Below are positions 60,201-64,000 of a stretch of 64,000 bases of DNA, in pieces; within the stretch, counting starts at the first letter, position 1; each line of letters starts with the position of its first letter. A model generated the notes under the pieces. That model was not told the DNA's origin, did not search any database, and worked only from the letters and a program-made list of their open reading frames with translations. The position numbers and the translations under genes were made by a program. This DNA is from Membranipora membranacea (lineage: Eukaryota > Bryozoa > Gymnolaemata > Cheilostomatida > Membraniporidae): the NCBI GenBank assembly GCA_914767715.1, contig OU612074.1, forward strand, positions 18,774,062 through 18,838,061, written 5' to 3'.

Positions 60201-61031
60201 TGCGGTGAGTGAATAAAACATTTTCTTGTGCCTGATTGTCCCTGATCACATTAGACACAAACACGATATGCGGTTTGCTCGGTACATATTTTTTCTCCCA
60301 GCTGTGCGGGTTGTGATCAACCACCTGTTCACATTCTCCGTTAAAGACAGAAGTTGAGCCATTTCTCCTGTGGATCATCCTCAAACATTCCCTGTCTTCG
60401 GCTGTCTCAGCCACTATCATACGATCGTGTGAGATCTGGGCAAATCCTGTTATCCCATGAAAAAGAGCATCCTCACCAACACCCTCTCTATAGCCCCAGT
60501 TTGAACTATTCCCTGCTATAACTGTTGAAGTCACTCCGTCGGTAGTTTTGAGCTGTAATCGGTGTAGATTATGTTCCCAGGCCGATAAAGGTCAAGTTCC
60601 ATGTGGTGAACTCTGCCTGATGTTGTGAAAAATGTTTGCGACTTGGACTCTTCTAGTCTACAATGTTGAGCAACAGCTATCTCTATACAAAGTGAGCAGT
60701 TTTACATAACAGTGGGCGATACACAATAGCAGACATGCTACTTTTTATGAATAATCTTTCACTCATTCACATGTATATTGTATTATACATATTATCACAT
60801 TATGATGTTGTGAGAAAGAACTTACAATACACCTAATAGGCCTGAAGTATCACCAAGTTGTCCTATCAGATTATCAATTAGTGATGGTTCTAGTGTGGTG
60901 AGTTATAAACCAAGATGCACATACAAGTTAAAGTGAAGGATGGTTCACAATTTAGTAACCTACCGCTGCACGAATTGTTGTGTCTCCTGATCCATGCATC
61001 CCGCTGTGAACAGCCTCAGCCAAATCACAAC
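56465..61031 (-). pseudogene. NHL plus HYR-like domain gene, copy B (damaged)
   Basis: Exons on the minus strand, all later junctions phase 1: a doubtful 5' exon 61,031-60,964; NHL exon 60,657-59,757 (donor GTGAGT); HYR-like exon 59,368-59,147; HYR-like exon 58,735-58,550; 58,449-58,369; 58,327-58,187; and 56,589-56,465. The NHL exon shows propeller repeats: GNIIYTDYSS, LKTTDGVTSTVIAGNSS, GDIYVIDYHAILRID, and TFLVADTWADIMRIVD. HYR-like modules: DPCTVRDRTFYVRSEAEKA; GCPRNIRS through RTCTMKVEVKG; and PVIVCANDTLAVTWPTD. Lesions: a one-base frame change near 60,550 between DYSS and LKTTDG, and a deletion that turns the donor of exon 58,735-58,550 from GTAGGT to GC. NHL and HYR modules act in extracellular adhesion or recognition in other animals; the role here is unknown. 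Confidence 0.75.
57236..59370. repeat. Unit B, duplication block 4
   Basis: Matches 27,538-29,640. The part 57,240-58,180 shows no exon. Confidence 0.9.
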
Positions 61032-61039
61032 CTGATCAA

Positions 61040-62340
61040 TATCGAAAAAAATGTTATATTAATATACCATTAACTTTCAATGACTTCAAATGTGGTAACA
61101 GTTAAATCCCTTTACAGAAAGTGAGTGAGACAAGTCAAAATAGTTCCCAGGAAGATGAAAAGAAGATGGTCATTTTCTTACCAATACGAATCCAAGCTCC
61201 ATATCCAGACCAAGCCAGCCCTCTCAACACGAGTATTGCGGTGTTAATAAAATTCAACCGTCAAGTTATTGTTTTGAAATGCAAACTTCCTCGTCTTATC
61301 ACATTGACCTTTAACAACAGTCATCTATCAAAAGCTTAATAGATATAAGAACATTGCTTCATGAACTTATCAGTACGAAGACGAATCATATCAGCACCTT
61401 GGGCTTGTGTAAATCGGATCTGTTTTCCCCTTTATTGATACACCACCCTTATAAGCATCTACAAATGCAAAAAAGACAAAAACGATCTAGCTTCGAAATA
61501 TGGACAATCCACAGATCTCCCCTGAAATATTTGTTACCAGGAAGCGATTCCAACTAACGTAAACACAGTTTCTTTTATTGCAATTCAAAATAAATTGCTA
61601 CTGATTTTCATGAAATGATGCAAGCAAGGAGTTATTGTAAATATGTTTGAATGCTTAACCCATAATACCTTCTTCCTGGCACTGAATAACATGAAAATTG
61701 ATGATTTGGTTTGAATATTGTAATATTGTATATATTTGAATTCATATAGTCAGATACTTTCATTCTTTCAAAATAAAAGTAAAATTTGACATTCGGCATT
61801 GATTGCAGCCATCTGGGAGCAGAAAGTTTTTACAGCATATAATATTATCATCTGTCCAAGTCCTCATTGTGGCAAGAGTTATCCCCTCTAGAGTGCAGGT
61901 GCTGGGACCCATGGTACCATAGACTTAATATACTACCTAGACAGGACAATGCTTATGCTTCACTGATCATAATAATGTCCCACTTAAATAGCACGACATG
62001 ACAAAATGAAATAATGTGAAAAATCAAGGGACGCTTGGCATGATATCGGCCCCTGTCCAGCCCCTTATTCAAACACGAAGAAAATTGGTGAGTGTATGTA
62101 AAAGACCTTTCCGCACGAGATGGTATTAATAATTTGTCCCAAGATTCAGAACTTTTTATGATAAGATACAATCATTGGCCAATAAACACTGGAATAAACA
62201 CAGCCATTTACCCTCAGCACTTCCATCAGTCCATCATTACTTTAAAAATGTAAAGAATACATATAACACAATATCAAAAATATTTTGTTGGATGATCAAG
62301 ATCTTATCACCACCATCATAGTTATTTTTTTCAAAATTGC
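61040..62340. other. Unassigned stretch
   Basis: Short open frames at 61,121-61,339 and 61,354-61,557 have no splice support or recognisable domain. 61,866-61,915 shares GTTATCCCCTCTAGAGTGCA with the family sequence near 1,365 and 46,546. Confidence 0.4.
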
Positions 62341-62352
62341 ACCCAACCAGTC

Positions 62353-64000
62353 AGTTCAAATTGGATTGCCAATTTTTTTTGTAGCTTCACAAGGAAGAAT
62401 AGATATGTACTGTAAATTGAGTATGCAAACTACAGATAGCTGTTGTTCCTGAGTACGTATGAGGAATCTAGAGCATATGACAATAACTTAAAATTGTTAT
62501 ACTTCAGTACTGTAGTCAAAATCTAATGGCCTTTACTGTGTTCAAACTTAATTTTGCCAATGCCGGTAAGGTTGTTTGAGTTTATCAATGAGATGTCGGC
62601 ATCAACAGTGAATGTCAATTGCTTCCTTGACTTATTCACAGACACAGCAGTGTGGAAAGGTAGTTATTACAACAGGACACGTCATCATCTGAGAAAATGG
62701 AACTATATGTAATGATGAGACTACAGAAAAAGGATGGAAGCAGTGAATCTAATAATTTTCAAGACTGGAAAATAAATGCCGGCCAAACGATCACCAGCAT
62801 TATTGCTTGACTCAGCCAAGAATTGCGTGCTCATATGCATCATAGCTGCTCACAAGCACAAACCTCTGCAGCCTGCAATAAATTGTTGTTGGTATGAGCT
62901 AAGGTTTAGTATGAATAATGGCTATTAATATAGAAACCAGTCTGAGCCACAAAATAACGCTTCTGAACCCTTTATTTAGACAGCCAGAGAAGTTTTTGAA
63001 TTAATGAGCAGCAACAATCCCTTCTGCAATGACTAAAAAATCCCTCTGTAAGGAGACATTGTCAATTATACAGTAATCACTGTTGAGTGTGCTGCACTAT
63101 CTTGAGAAGTATAGAGATGTCTGCAGGGCTCCACCTAGATCGAAATAGTTTTTATGGGAATTATTAACTATTGAATAAGAATAATGTGAATGTAACAATA
63201 AGAAAAATAATAATGATCATTACAGGAATTGTACTTTTCAAATATCACTCTAATTGACATTCACTGTTGACGCCAATATCACATTGATAAACTCAAAAAC
63301 TCCAAGAACCTTACCGGCATCGGCAAAAATAAGTTTGGCCACGGTATTTCATTTTCCAGTTTTGAAAATTATTAGAGTCACATGCTTCCATCCTTTTTTC
63401 CTTTGTAGTTTCATAGCGCCATTTGCTCAGATGATGACGTGTTCTGGTTTGGTTTATTATAACAATCATTGTATTAACAGGCGATAGGATTGGATTTTAA
63501 ATTCTGTTGTGAGCTGACATGTAGTATGGAAAAAAGCTCTTTAAGTGCTTTCCTGTCCTGCACTTTGGTGGGCAATAGATGGTATGTAGGATACCTTTGC
63601 ACAGTTGAAAACAACACGACTAAAAAGTGGATGGTCTTCATCGGACGCAATTATGTTTAAAAAGTTTAAGACATCTCAGTAATAACTTTTTTTTTCACGC
63701 TGCTGTTTCTGTGTATAGGCCGGGGAAGCAATAGACATTCACTGTTGACGCCGATATCACATTTATAAACTCAAAGAACCTTACCGGTATCGGCAAAATT
63801 AAGTTTGGCCAGGGTAAAGGCCATTAGATTTTGACTACAGTACTGAAGTATAATAATTTTAAGTTATTGTCACATACTCTAGATTCATAATACATACTCA
63901 GGAACAACAGTACAACATCTGTAGTTTGCATACTCATTTAACAGCACAGATCTATTCTTCCTTGTGAAGCGACAATAAAATTAGCAATCCAATTTGAGCA
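62353..64000. mobile_element. Palindromic element with inverted ends of 300 bp or more, cut by the window end
   Basis: 62,353-62,670 is matched in reverse by 63,683-64,000 (for example TTCAGTACTGTAGTCAAAAT at 62,503 against the complement at 63,829-63,848). A third copy of part of the arm (GACATTCACTGTTGACGCCA) is at 63,257. Inner stretches 62,735-62,790 and 63,345-63,400 also pair. No coding frame is seen. Confidence 0.75.

Overview
This is animal (metazoan) nuclear DNA. The sequence is AT-rich, genes have GT-AG introns and signal-peptide exons, and there are tRNA-derived SINEs, LINE remnants and cut-and-paste transposons. There is no bacterial operon structure. The D8C, HYR-like, NHL, SapA and THAP domains together suggest a marine invertebrate such as a cnidarian or non-vertebrate deuterostome, but I cannot name the species. 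Most long open frames here are chance; the genes were found by following splice sites and domains.

Layout. The window is built from tandem duplications. Unit A (1 to about 29.6 kb) and unit B (about 41.3 to 59.4 kb) are direct paralogous copies, matching in four blocks: 1-2.47/41.3-43.0, 6.9-11.1/46.1-48.1, 12.9-17.7/50.3-55.7 and 27.5-29.6/57.2-59.4 kb. Between the blocks each copy carries private insertions. Between the units lies a spacer (29.6-41.3 kb) with an ABCG transporter pseudogene, a D8C-domain gene and a smaller 2-kb tandem duplication (35.27-37.17/39.41-41.38 kb).

Genes. The strongest coding content is a family of small secreted proteins made only of SapA-type domains (C-x-WGP-x-x-WC): a two-domain gene on + (11,091-12,700), a three-domain gene on - (15,052-16,170), its four-domain paralogue (52,675-53,984) and a one-domain gene (50,030-51,417). 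An orphan signal exon of the last remains in unit A (13,737-13,779). All are spliced after a short signal exon in phase 1. A D8C (uromodulin/OIT3-like) secreted protein is at 34,865-35,365, with a decapitated copy at 39,414. An NHL plus HYR-like gene occupies 56.5-61.0 kb (-), and a truncated copy is at 28.5-29.6 kb. Each copy carries a different lesion.

Mobile DNA. The clearest is a 2.5-kb P-element-like transposon (7,040-9,547) with 8-bp target duplications and a THAP/transposase pseudogene; its unoccupied site survives in unit B at 46,210. The most dramatic is a 9.8-kb palindromic element (17,708-27,535) with arms of about 3.6 kb, sitting in unit A exactly where unit B carries 1.5 kb with an HYR-like exon. 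A hAT-like MITE, TTAA-flanked elements, several hairpin MITE families, SINEs and LINE 3' ends fill much of the rest.

How it fits together. Repeated duplication has copied a TATA promoter cassette three times (near 11.0, 34.5 and 48.05 kb). One copy precedes a SapA gene, one a D8C gene, and one nothing I recognise. The locus looks like a fast-evolving cluster of secreted cysteine-rich proteins in which duplication, exon duplication, unequal exchange and transposition reshuffle genes. No function for the SapA-only proteins can be read from sequence alone.
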